Program-made: the position numbers and the translations under genes
From: Minisyncoccota bacterium
Lineage (GTDB): Bacteria > Patescibacteriota > Minisyncoccia > UBA6257 > XYB1-36-10
Reading direction: 5' to 3'
Length of the DNA: 10,287 bases
Assembly: GCA_028709185.1 (NCBI GenBank)
Contig: JAQVXM010000018.1
Coordinates: 1-10,287, forward strand
Shown here: piece by piece, positions 5,638 through 10,287 of the stretch
How positions within the stretch are numbered: position 1 is the first letter of the stretch
Layout of the letters: each line of letters begins with the position of its first letter
The notes under the pieces: model-generated
Databases searched by the model: none
What the model was told of the DNA's origin: nothing
What the model saw: only the letters and a program-made list of their open reading frames with translations

Positions 5638-5814
5638 ATGGCTAAGTCAAAGTACAGCGAATATTTGGTAAGGTTGAAATGCGCGGAATGCGGGCGGGTT
5701 AATTATTACACCAGAAAAAACAAAAAGAGAGTGGAAGGAAAGCTTCAGCTTAAAAAGTTTTGTCCAAATCCTAAGTGTCGAAAACACAGAGCGCACAAAG
5801 AAATAAAAAAGTAA
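5638..5814 (+). CDS. rpmG: 50S ribosomal protein L33, zinc-ribbon form
   Basis: This 58-residue protein, beginning MAKSKYSEYLVRLKCAECG, is ribosomal protein L33 of the 50S E-site region. It has the family core: the N-terminal beta strand, NYYTRKNKKR, then KLQLKKFCPNPKC and a basic tail RKHRAHKEIKK. Cys15-x2-Cys18 and Cys42-x4-Cys47 make it the Cys-containing, zinc-binding type (as in B. subtilis RpmGA), not the Cys-free E. coli type. The frame from ATG 5638 to TAA 5812-5814 is uninterrupted, with its own promoter just upstream and a strong terminator after it. Its place between tRNA-Thr and tRNA-Trp matches the ancestral bacterial order, in which rpmG lies near tuf, tRNA-Trp, secE and nusG. 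Confidence 0.95.
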   Translation: MAKSKYSEYLVRLKCAECGRVNYYTRKNKKRVEGKLQLKKFCPNPKCRKHRAHKEIKK

Positions 5815-5819
5815 AAAAT

Positions 5820-5843
5820 CCCCCGAATAAAATCGGGGGTTTT
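5820..5843 (+). terminator. rpmG terminator
   Basis: CCCCCGA (5820-5826) pairs perfectly with TCGGGGG (5833-5839) around the loop ATAAAA, followed by four T residues. It starts five bases after the rpmG stop codon. This is the most GC-rich stem in the window. Confidence 0.92.
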
Positions 5844-5864
5844 AGTGGAAAAAAAGAAATAATT

Positions 5865-5873
5865 TGCTATAGT
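5865..5873 (+). promoter_or_regulatory. Candidate tRNA-Trp promoter
   Basis: TGCTATAGT is an extended -10 (TATAGT at 5868-5873), 23 bases before the tRNA, giving a 5' leader of about 16 bases for RNase P to remove. A second possibility is TTGCTA (5864-5869) with TATAGA (5887-5892) 17 bases later, but that would start transcription inside the tRNA. The octamer ATAGTTAT occurs twice here (5869 and 5882). Confidence 0.5.
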
Positions 5874-5896
5874 TATGTTTCATAGTTATAGACAAA

Positions 5897-5967
5897 GGGC
5901 CTATAGTTCAATGGTAGAATGGCGGTCTCCAAAACCGCTGATCCAGGTTCAAATCCTGGTGGGCTCG
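5897..5967 (+). tRNA. trnW: tRNA-Trp (anticodon CCA)
   Basis: GGGCCTA pairs with TGGGCTC (5960-5966) with two G-U pairs, and the discriminator is G5967, the tryptophan identity base. The anticodon stem GCGGT/ACCGC encloses CTCCAAA with anticodon CCA. It therefore reads UGG only, which fits the use of TGA as stop in trmD and murD. The T arm CCAGG-TTCAAAT-CCTGG is standard. No CCA tail is encoded. Confidence 0.96.
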
Positions 5968-6051
5968 CAGAAAAAAAGACAAGAGGGTTTTTTATTATGC
6001 AGAATCCTTTTTTAGCGATTAAGTTTTAAAATGGAAGAGGGGATAAAATTC

Positions 6052-6060
6052 TGATATAAT
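6052..6060 (+). promoter_or_regulatory. Promoter of the glycosyltransferase-htpX-murD operon
   Basis: TGATATAAT is a perfect extended -10 element (TATAAT at 6055-6060), with only seven bases, mainly T, between it and ATG 6068. Transcription should begin at or one base before the ATG, so the first cistron is probably leaderless. No good -35 box is visible. The rest of 5968-6051 holds nothing that I can identify. Confidence 0.72.
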
Positions 6061-6067
6061 TTTTTTA

Positions 6068-6982
6068 ATGAAGAAAAAAATAAAAAAAGAAAAAGAAAAA
6101 GAAATTTTTGAAAAAAAGATTGATAAAAAAAAAGTAAAGAAGGTAAAAAAAATACCTGAAAAAAAAGAAAAAGAAATAAAAATTATTAAGAATCCTATTT
6201 TTGAAAAACAGGGCAAAAAAGAGATTTATCTTTCGGTGGTTATTCCGGCTTATAACGAGGCAACCAGACTGCCGATGACTTTAGTAGATGTCGATAAAAA
6301 GCTTTTAGAGATGAATTTGCCGTCTTATGAGATTTTGGTCGTGGATGACGGATCAAAAGATGCGACGGCGGATATAGTGGAAAGATTTAAGCCTCTTGTA
6401 AAAAATTTAAGACTTATAACTAATTCGGAGAATCATGGAAAAGGGTTTGTGGTGAGACAAGGAATGCTTGAAGCAAAAGGAGAAATAAGAATTTTTATGG
6501 ATGCGGATAATTCCACAACTATAGATCAATTCTTAAAGATGAAACCGTTTTTTGACGAAGGAGCGCAAATAGTGATAGGTTCAAGAACAGTAAAAGGAGC
6601 GGAGCTTGATCCGCCCCAGCCTTTTTTGAAAAGAATAATGGGAAAGGCGGGCAATCTTTTTATTCAACTTGTGGCGGTGTCCGGGATTTGGGATACACAG
6701 TGCGGATTTAAGGCTTTTAAAAGAACGGCGGCAGAAGATATATTTTCACGAACAACCATAGATCGATGGGCTTTCGACATTGAAGCTTTAGCCCTTGCCA
6801 GAAGATTGGGATATGAAATAAAGGAAGTGCCTGTTTATTGGAAAAATGACATAAATTCACACGTGAAACTTTCTTCTTATTTTCAGGTTTTGTTAGAGAC
6901 GGTCAAAATAGCATACAGAATTAGAAAGAAAAGCGGTGAAAAAAGAGTAGAAGATGATAGGTTTAAAATTGAAGGAGAGTAA
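6068..6982 (+). CDS. Family 2 glycosyltransferase (dolichyl/polyprenyl-phosphate glucosyltransferase-like)
   Basis: The 304-residue protein has a GT-A fold of family GT2, close in motif pattern to Alg5/Dpm1 enzymes that load a sugar from a nucleotide donor onto a polyprenyl phosphate. Motifs are LSVVIPAYNE (55-64), VVDDGSKD (Asp93-Asp94), the metal-binding DADN (145-148), GSR, QCGFKAF (211-217) and RWAFDIEALALARR (233-246). The last two are typical of the Alg5 group. No C-terminal membrane helices are present, so it is probably peripheral, held by the lipid substrate. The first 54 residues are an extension with 24 Lys, which might bind the acidic membrane. The promoter position supports the extended start, and no other ATG lies before the core. 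A run of nine A residues (6125-6133) lies in this part. Donor and acceptor are not known. A role in a surface glycolipid or glycoprotein is inferred from the murD-containing operon. Confidence 0.88.
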   Translation: MKKKIKKEKEKEIFEKKIDKKKVKKVKKIPEKKEKEIKIIKNPIFEKQGKKEIYLSVVIPAYNEATRLPMTLVDVDKKLLEMNLPSYEILVVDDGSKDATADIVERFKPLVKNLRLITNSENHGKGFVVRQGMLEAKGEIRIFMDADNSTTIDQFLKMKPFFDEGAQIVIGSRTVKGAELDPPQPFLKRIMGKAGNLFIQLVAVSGIWDTQCGFKAFKRTAAEDIFSRTTIDRWAFDIEALALARRLGYEIKEVPVYWKNDINSHVKLSSYFQVLLETVKIAYRIRKKSGEKRVEDDRFKIEGE

Positions 6983-6985
6983 AAA

Positions 6986-7885
6986 ATGAATAGTTCGCTT
7001 TATACAGAAAAAGAAAAAAATATCAGGAGAACTTGGACGATTTTTATCGTTTTTTTAATCGCAGTTATCGGAGTCGGATGGATTTTTGCGCAAGCGTTAG
7101 GAGATCCATCTATTTTATATATAGCCGTCGTTTTTAGTTTTTTAATGAATTTTTTCAGCTATTGGTATTCAGATAAATTAGTTTTATCAATGGCGGGAGC
7201 AAAACCAATTTTGGCGGAAAATAATCCGGAGCTTTTTAGAATTGTGGAAAATTTGGCAATTACGGCAGGGCTGCCAACGCCTAAAATTTATATTGTGCCG
7301 GAAGCGGCGCCGAATGCTTTTGCAACCGGAAGAAATGCAGAACATGCAGTAATAGCGGTAACAGAAGGATTGATAAATAAATTAGACAGAAGCGAACTTG
7401 AAGGAGTCTTGGCTCACGAAATGAGCCATATCGGCAACAGGGATATTTTAATCGGAACAGTGGCGGTAGTTTTAGCAGGTTTTATTGCTATCTTGTCCGA
7501 TTTCTTTATGCGAATGAATTTTTCAAGAAGCGGAGACGATGATAACGGAAAAGCAGGCCTTGTTTTTATGGTAGCCGCTGTTATTTTATCGATTCTTGCG
7601 CCGATTGCGGCGGAACTTTTGCGTTTATCAATTTCAAGAAAAAGGGAATTTTTGGCCGATTCATCGGGAGCGCTTTTAACAAGATATCCGGAGGGGTTAG
7701 CAAGAGCTTTAGAAAAAATTTCTTCTAGTTCCATTCAAATGAGAGCGGCTAATAATTCCACTTCTCATCTTTGGGTAGACGATCCTTTTAAGGGAAAGAA
7801 TAAGACGTCTTTTTGGCATAGAATTTTTATGACACATCCTCCAGTTGAGGAGAGAATCAAGGCGTTGCGAGGGATGAAAATATAA
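6986..7885 (+). CDS. htpX: Membrane metalloprotease HtpX (peptidase family M48)
   Basis: HtpX is an inner-membrane zinc protease that degrades misfolded membrane proteins along with FtsH. The zinc site is HEMSH (His144, Glu145, His148), and the third ligand Glu221 is in the family motif REFLADSSGA. Four hydrophobic segments are visible at about 13-36, 43-62, 155-177 and 188-213, which is the expected topology. The 299 residues match the usual length of about 290. The late motif MTHPPVEERIKAL is typical of HtpX. GAAGGAGAG (6971-6979) forms a Shine-Dalgarno site six bases before the ATG, overlapping the end of the glycosyltransferase gene, so translation is coupled. A heat-shock promoter, common for htpX elsewhere, is not seen. 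Here it is an internal gene of the envelope operon. Confidence 0.96.
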   Translation: MNSSLYTEKEKNIRRTWTIFIVFLIAVIGVGWIFAQALGDPSILYIAVVFSFLMNFFSYWYSDKLVLSMAGAKPILAENNPELFRIVENLAITAGLPTPKIYIVPEAAPNAFATGRNAEHAVIAVTEGLINKLDRSELEGVLAHEMSHIGNRDILIGTVAVVLAGFIAILSDFFMRMNFSRSGDDDNGKAGLVFMVAAVILSILAPIAAELLRLSISRKREFLADSSGALLTRYPEGLARALEKISSSSIQMRAANNSTSHLWVDDPFKGKNKTSFWHRIFMTHPPVEERIKALRGMKI

Positions 7886-7890
7886 AAATT

Positions 7891-9315
7891 ATGAATTGTT
7901 TAAGGGAGGCAAAAAAACATTTTTTCGGTAAAAAAGTTTTACTTATCGGACTTGGGATTTTGGGAGGAGGAGTGGCGACTGCCAATTGGCTTTTGAAACA
8001 GGGGGTAAAATTAAGAATCACCGACCTTAAAAAAAGAGAGGAACTTTTACCTTCTATAAAAAAAATAAAAGGAAAGGCGGAGTTTTTTTTAGGCGGGCAT
8101 AGGAAGGAAGATGTGGATTGGAGCGAGATAGTGGTGGTGAATCCGGATGTGCCGATGGAGAGCGAGTTTGTTAACTATGCTGTTTTAAAAGAAAAAGAAA
8201 TTTGGAATGAGGCGACGATTTTTTTTGAATTTTTGGGAAAGCCGATTGTGGCAATAACAGGAACAAGAGGAAAAACAACGACAACTTGGTGGACTAATTA
8301 TTTTTTAAAAGCAAAATTTAAAACGAGTTTGGCTGGCAATTCAACAGATTTTCAGTTTTTGAAGATTCTTCCTTCGGCTCTAAAATTAGAAGCGGCAGTG
8401 GTGGAATTACCATCTTTTCATTTAGAAGGTTTTGATAAAGAGATAAAACCGCCGAAAGTGGCGGTTATAACAAATGTTTATCGCGATCATCTGAATCGGC
8501 ACAAAACGGAGGAAAATTACGCGAGAGTGAAGGCAAATATTTTTAAAGGACAAAATGCCGATGATTTTTTGGCGCTTAATTATGGTGACAAAAAGACAAA
8601 ATTTTTATTAAGTTTAAAACCGAAAGCAAAGATTTATTTTTTCAGCAAAAAAAGATTACCCAAAGGAAAGAACGGAGTTTTTTATGAGAATGATTTTATA
8701 ATCTTTAGGGACGGAAAAGAGGAGAAAAAAGTTTTTTCAGCCGGTAATTTTATAAAAGAAAAAGGAGAGCATAATTTAATGAATCTGCTTTCAAGTTCTC
8801 TTGCGGCACATCTTTTTGGAGTTTCGTGGAAAGATATTTCCGAAAAAATAAAAACATTACCTGAAGTTTCTTTCAGACAAGAGGAAATTTATAATGACGG
8901 GAAACTGAAAATAATAAACGATACGACGGCGACTTCGCCGGAAGGGGGAATAGCGGCAGTAAAAAGATTCGGGAGTGAGGCTTGTGTGTTTATAACGGGA
9001 GGAACGGACAGAGATTTGGATTTTAAAGAATGGGCTAAGGCAGTTAAAAAAAAGATAAAAAAAGAAAATATAGTGTTTTTAGAGGGAAGCGCGACTAAAA
9101 AAATGATTCAGGATTTAAAGATAAAGAAAGCGGATATTTTTGATAATTTGGAATATTGTTTAAAGAGGGCTTTAGAGGTTGCTAGACAATATAAAAAATC
9201 TGTGATATTATTCTCTCCAGCATCTAAGAGCTTTGAGAAATTTAAAAACGAATATGACCGGGGAGAGAAATTCAATCTGGCTGTAAAAAAAGAGAAAAGA
9301 AGGAAGAGAAAATGA
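7891..9315 (+). CDS. murD: UDP-N-acetylmuramoyl-L-alanine:D-glutamate ligase MurD
   Basis: MurD adds D-Glu to UDP-MurNAc-L-Ala in the cytoplasm, using ATP, in peptidoglycan synthesis. The N-terminal Rossmann domain is KVLLIGLGILGGGVA (about 15-29). The P-loop is GTRGKTT at 124-130 with Lys128. VVELPSFHLEG, YRDHLNRHKTEENYARVKANIF (Lys214 aligns with the carbamylated Lys of E. coli MurD), NDTTATSPEGG (343-353), ITGGTDRDLDF and SPASKSFEKFKNEYDRGEKF follow. The order and final domain are those of MurD rather than MurC/E/F, and the 474 residues include a Lys/Arg-rich tail. Two usual residues differ: GTNGKT reads GTRGKT, and DSKATN reads DTTATS, so the Lys near the D-Glu site is missing. It starts five bases after htpX and has no Shine-Dalgarno site. 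No other mur gene is in view. Confidence 0.93.
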   Translation: MNCLREAKKHFFGKKVLLIGLGILGGGVATANWLLKQGVKLRITDLKKREELLPSIKKIKGKAEFFLGGHRKEDVDWSEIVVVNPDVPMESEFVNYAVLKEKEIWNEATIFFEFLGKPIVAITGTRGKTTTTWWTNYFLKAKFKTSLAGNSTDFQFLKILPSALKLEAAVVELPSFHLEGFDKEIKPPKVAVITNVYRDHLNRHKTEENYARVKANIFKGQNADDFLALNYGDKKTKFLLSLKPKAKIYFFSKKRLPKGKNGVFYENDFIIFRDGKEEKKVFSAGNFIKEKGEHNLMNLLSSSLAAHLFGVSWKDISEKIKTLPEVSFRQEEIYNDGKLKIINDTTATSPEGGIAAVKRFGSEACVFITGGTDRDLDFKEWAKAVKKKIKKENIVFLEGSATKKMIQDLKIKKADIFDNLEYCLKRALEVARQYKKSVILFSPASKSFEKFKNEYDRGEKFNLAVKKEKRRKRK

Positions 9316-9641
9316 AAAAAGAGGTAAGGGAAATTTTCGTTGAAGCTTATCTTACTGTCTTTGGAGGATATCCTTTAAAGACAAAAGAAGAGTGGCAAGT
9401 GGCTGAAGAAATTCTCAGTGGTGATTTGAGAAAGTTAGGAGAAGAAGGAGCGAGGAAATTTTTGATGGAAGTTATTGTATTCCATGGTTTTCCGAGCGAG
9501 CATATTCGTCGGATTGTTTTAAAAGCGGAAAATCAAGCAACGGAGATTTTTCCTGAAATCAGATCGGACGAGCCGCATATGGCGGAGTTGGAATATATTT
9601 ATTACAAGAAGCATCCGCTGATTATTCAAAAAAATGTTTAG
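9312..9641 (+). CDS. Hypothetical helical protein coupled to murD
   Basis: I do not recognise this 109-residue protein. Its start overlaps the murD stop as ATGA (9312-9315), with AAGGAAGAG just before it as Shine-Dalgarno site, so it is the last gene of the operon. The sequence looks all-helical and soluble: an aromatic first helix (REIFVEAYLTVFGGYPL), a Glu/Lys helix at 25-50, FLMEVIVFHGFPSEHIRRIVLKAENQA at about 50-76, and a His/Tyr-rich end (MAELEYIYYKKHPL). No Cys, signal peptide, membrane helix or catalytic motif is visible. It is a clean, well-spaced gene directly followed by a terminator. Position alone suggests a link with the envelope genes, which is weak evidence. Confidence 0.7.
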   Translation: MKKEVREIFVEAYLTVFGGYPLKTKEEWQVAEEILSGDLRKLGEEGARKFLMEVIVFHGFPSEHIRRIVLKAENQATEIFPEIRSDEPHMAELEYIYYKKHPLIIQKNV

Positions 9642-9659
9642 CCCCTTTTGGGGCTTTTT
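9640..9659 (+). terminator. Terminator of the glycosyltransferase-htpX-murD operon
   Basis: AGCCCC (9640-9645) pairs with GGGGCT (9650-9655) around TTTT, followed by a T-run to 9659. The stem begins inside the TAG stop codon (9639-9641), so the stop and the terminator overlap. Confidence 0.88.
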
Positions 9660-9675
9660 ATTTATTTTATGAATC

Positions 9676-9717
9676 TATTTCAATATTCTTCCAAAATATT
9701 GAAATATATTTTGGAGG
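9676..9717. repeat. Two overlapping, mutually exclusive inverted repeats before a promoter
   Basis: TATTTCAATATT (9676-9687) is perfectly complementary to AATATTGAAATA (9695-9706), giving a 12-bp stem with a 7-base loop. CTTCCAAAATAT (9688-9699) is complementary to ATATTTTGGAGG (9706-9717) with one G-U pair, giving another 12-bp stem with a 6-base loop. The second left arm overlaps the first right arm, so only one stem can form at a time. The block ends one base before the -35 box of the next gene, an operator-like position. It lies after the preceding terminator, so it would seldom be transcribed. Confidence 0.75.
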
Positions 9718-9718
9718 G

Positions 9719-9747
9719 TTGGAGAAAAAAGTATTTTTATTTATAAT
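9719..9747 (+). promoter_or_regulatory. Promoter of the DUF5652-like gene, near-leaderless
   Basis: TTGGAG (9719-9724), 17 bases, then a perfect TATAAT (9742-9747). The ATG at 9754 is six bases further, so transcription should begin at the start codon itself. There is no Shine-Dalgarno site. Confidence 0.75.
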
Positions 9748-9753
9748 TAAATT

Positions 9754-9966
9754 ATGGAGATACAGCAATTAAATAATTTTTTAATTAACAACTGGCCTAT
9801 CTTTACTTTAATGCTTCTCTGGACGGCTTATTGGAAAGGAATGGCGCTTTGGAAGGCGGCGAAAAAGGGAGATTTGAAGTGGTTTATAGCAATTCTTATT
9901 ATAAACACGATAGGGGTTCTTGAAATTCTTTATATTTATCTTTTTTCAAAAAAGAGGGAAAATTAA
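9754..9966 (+). CDS. DUF5652-like two-helix membrane protein
   Basis: The 70-residue protein has two membrane helices, about 14-31 (WPIFTLMLLWTAYWKGMA) and 43-64 (WFIAILIINTIGVLEILYIY), joined by a short basic loop (AAKKGDLK) and followed by a basic tail. The conserved look of WTAYWKGMALWKAAKKGDLKW and of NTIGVLEILYIY matches, from memory, the DUF5652 family of small proteins frequent in Patescibacteria and some archaea. Its function is not known. The positive-inside rule places the loop and the C-terminus, both basic, somewhat ambiguously. It has its own promoter and terminator and is monocistronic, so it is a genuine gene despite its size. Confidence 0.82.
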   Translation: MEIQQLNNFLINNWPIFTLMLLWTAYWKGMALWKAAKKGDLKWFIAILIINTIGVLEILYIYLFSKKREN

Positions 9967-9980
9967 AAAAGAAAGAAGAT

Positions 9981-10010
9981 AAAAAGAGGGTTGATTTTAA
10001 CCCTCTTTTT
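9981..10010 (+). terminator. Terminator of the DUF5652-like gene
   Basis: AAAAAGAGGGTT (9981-9992) is perfectly complementary to AACCCTCTTTTT (9999-10010), with loop GATTTT and the U-tract in the 3' arm. Because the 5' arm starts with five A residues, it could also terminate transcription coming from the opposite strand. Confidence 0.9.
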
Positions 10011-10019
10011 GTTTATTGT
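9991..10019 (+). promoter_or_regulatory. Candidate tRNA-Ser promoter nested in the upstream terminator
   Basis: TTGATT (9991-9996), at the terminator loop, is followed after 17 bases by TATTGT (10014-10019). The -35 starts exactly 39 bases before the tRNA, as in the tRNA-Tyr case. The -10 matches the consensus at four of six positions. Confidence 0.45.
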
Positions 10020-10029
10020 TGAACTACTT

Positions 10030-10114
10030 GGAGAGGTCGCATAGAGGCCGAGTGCGCGCGCTTGGAAAGCGCGTATACCGCAAGGTATCGAGGGTTCGAA
10101 TCCCTCCCTCTCCG
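10030..10114 (+). tRNA. trnS: tRNA-Ser (anticodon GGA)
   Basis: GGAGAGG pairs perfectly with CCTCTCC (10107-10113), and the discriminator is G10114, the serine identity base. The anticodon stem CGCGC/GCGCG encloses TTGGAAA with GGA at 10064-10066, reading UCC and UCU. A long variable arm with stem TACC/GGTA and loop GCAA confirms class II. The T arm is standard (TTCGAAT). No CCA is encoded. Confidence 0.97.
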
Positions 10115-10168
10115 CTAATGAAAATTTCGTGATTTGAAAGCGGATGATTTTGAGAAAAAAATTATTTT

Positions 10169-10287
10169 ATGGATTTAATAGATATTATTTTAAATATAGA
10201 CGTTTATTTAACTCAAGTAGTTAATAATTACGGAATTTTGTCTTACGTTTTGATATCTTTGGTTATTTTTGCAGAAACAGGATTGGT
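10169..10287 (+). CDS. DedA-family membrane protein (3' partial)
   Basis: The frame from ATG 10169 is open to the window edge, giving 39 complete codons plus GT, which must be Val. The start MDLIDIILNIDVYLTQVV is followed by GILSYVLISLVIFAETGLV. This has the look of the N-terminus of DedA proteins, in which a short amphipathic helix precedes the first hydrophobic segment and the acidic (E)-T/N-G-L-V motif. DedA proteins are polytopic inner-membrane proteins. Some flip undecaprenyl phosphate (UptA type) or phospholipids, and they affect membrane potential and drug tolerance. The visible part cannot tell which subgroup this is. There is no Shine-Dalgarno site, and 10115-10168 holds only a loose TTGAAA (10134) without a good -10 box. 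Confidence 0.75.
   Translation, partial: MDLIDIILNIDVYLTQVVNNYGILSYVLISLVIFAETGL

Noticed and set aside
5966..5967. UGA recoded to glycine or tryptophan
   Set aside because: The tRNA-Trp anticodon is CCA only, and TGA ends trmD and murD at sensible positions, so the standard code applies.
6019..6216. Phe/Ile-rich antisense ORF opposite the glycosyltransferase start
   Set aside because: It is the mirror image of the poly-Lys coding stretch on the + strand. Low complexity explains the open frame.
1..10287. CRISPR array, toxin-antitoxin pair, transposon or phage defence island
   Set aside because: No regular direct repeats with spacers, transposase or nuclease motifs, or small overlapping gene pairs of that type were found on either strand.

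Overview
The window looks like a housekeeping stretch of a Candidate Phyla Radiation (Patescibacteria) genome, probably Parcubacteria-like. That placement is inferred from overall character, not from a marker search. The DNA is AT-rich and the proteins are rich in Lys, Glu and Ile. All genes lie on the + strand. Gaps are short, several core proteins are reduced, and many promoters sit almost on top of their start codons. A VirD4/HerA-type ATPase with its upstream partner and a DUF5652-like small membrane protein also fit that group. TGA ends trmD and murD, so the code is standard (table 11) and not the UGA-glycine code of Gracilibacteria/SR1.

Layout. (1) 1-2838: the 3' end of an uncharacterised gene, an in-frame VirD4/HerA-like ATPase gene separated from it by one stop codon, and an overlapping trmD. 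(2) 2910-3496: an isolated Cys/Trp-rich orphan with a strong Shine-Dalgarno site and its own terminator. (3) 3498-5217: rpsB (S2), tsf (EF-Ts, unusually short) and a small membrane protein, with a terminator and a new promoter between rpsB and tsf. (4) 5236-5967: tRNA-Tyr(GTA), tRNA-Thr(TGT), tRNA-Thr(GGT), rpmG (L33, 58 codons) and tRNA-Trp(CCA). This resembles the classic bacterial tRNA/tuf/rpmG/tRNA-Trp/secE/nusG neighbourhood without tuf, secE and nusG. (5) 6052-9659: a family 2 glycosyltransferase, htpX, murD and an unknown 109-residue protein in a tightly packed, probably single operon concerned mainly with the cell envelope. (6) 9676-10287: an unusual overlapping inverted-repeat region, a DUF5652-like two-helix membrane protein, tRNA-Ser(GGA), and the start of a DedA-family gene that runs off the window.

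The genes do not form an obvious new defence or mobile system. No transposase, integrase, relaxase, CRISPR array or toxin-antitoxin pair was seen. The more interesting signals are architectural. They are the two in-frame genes split by one TAA, the repeated near-leaderless promoter layout, -35 boxes sitting in the loops of upstream terminators before two tRNAs at the same distance, both tRNA-Thr genes carrying C instead of U at position 55, and the mutually exclusive hairpins at 9676-9717.
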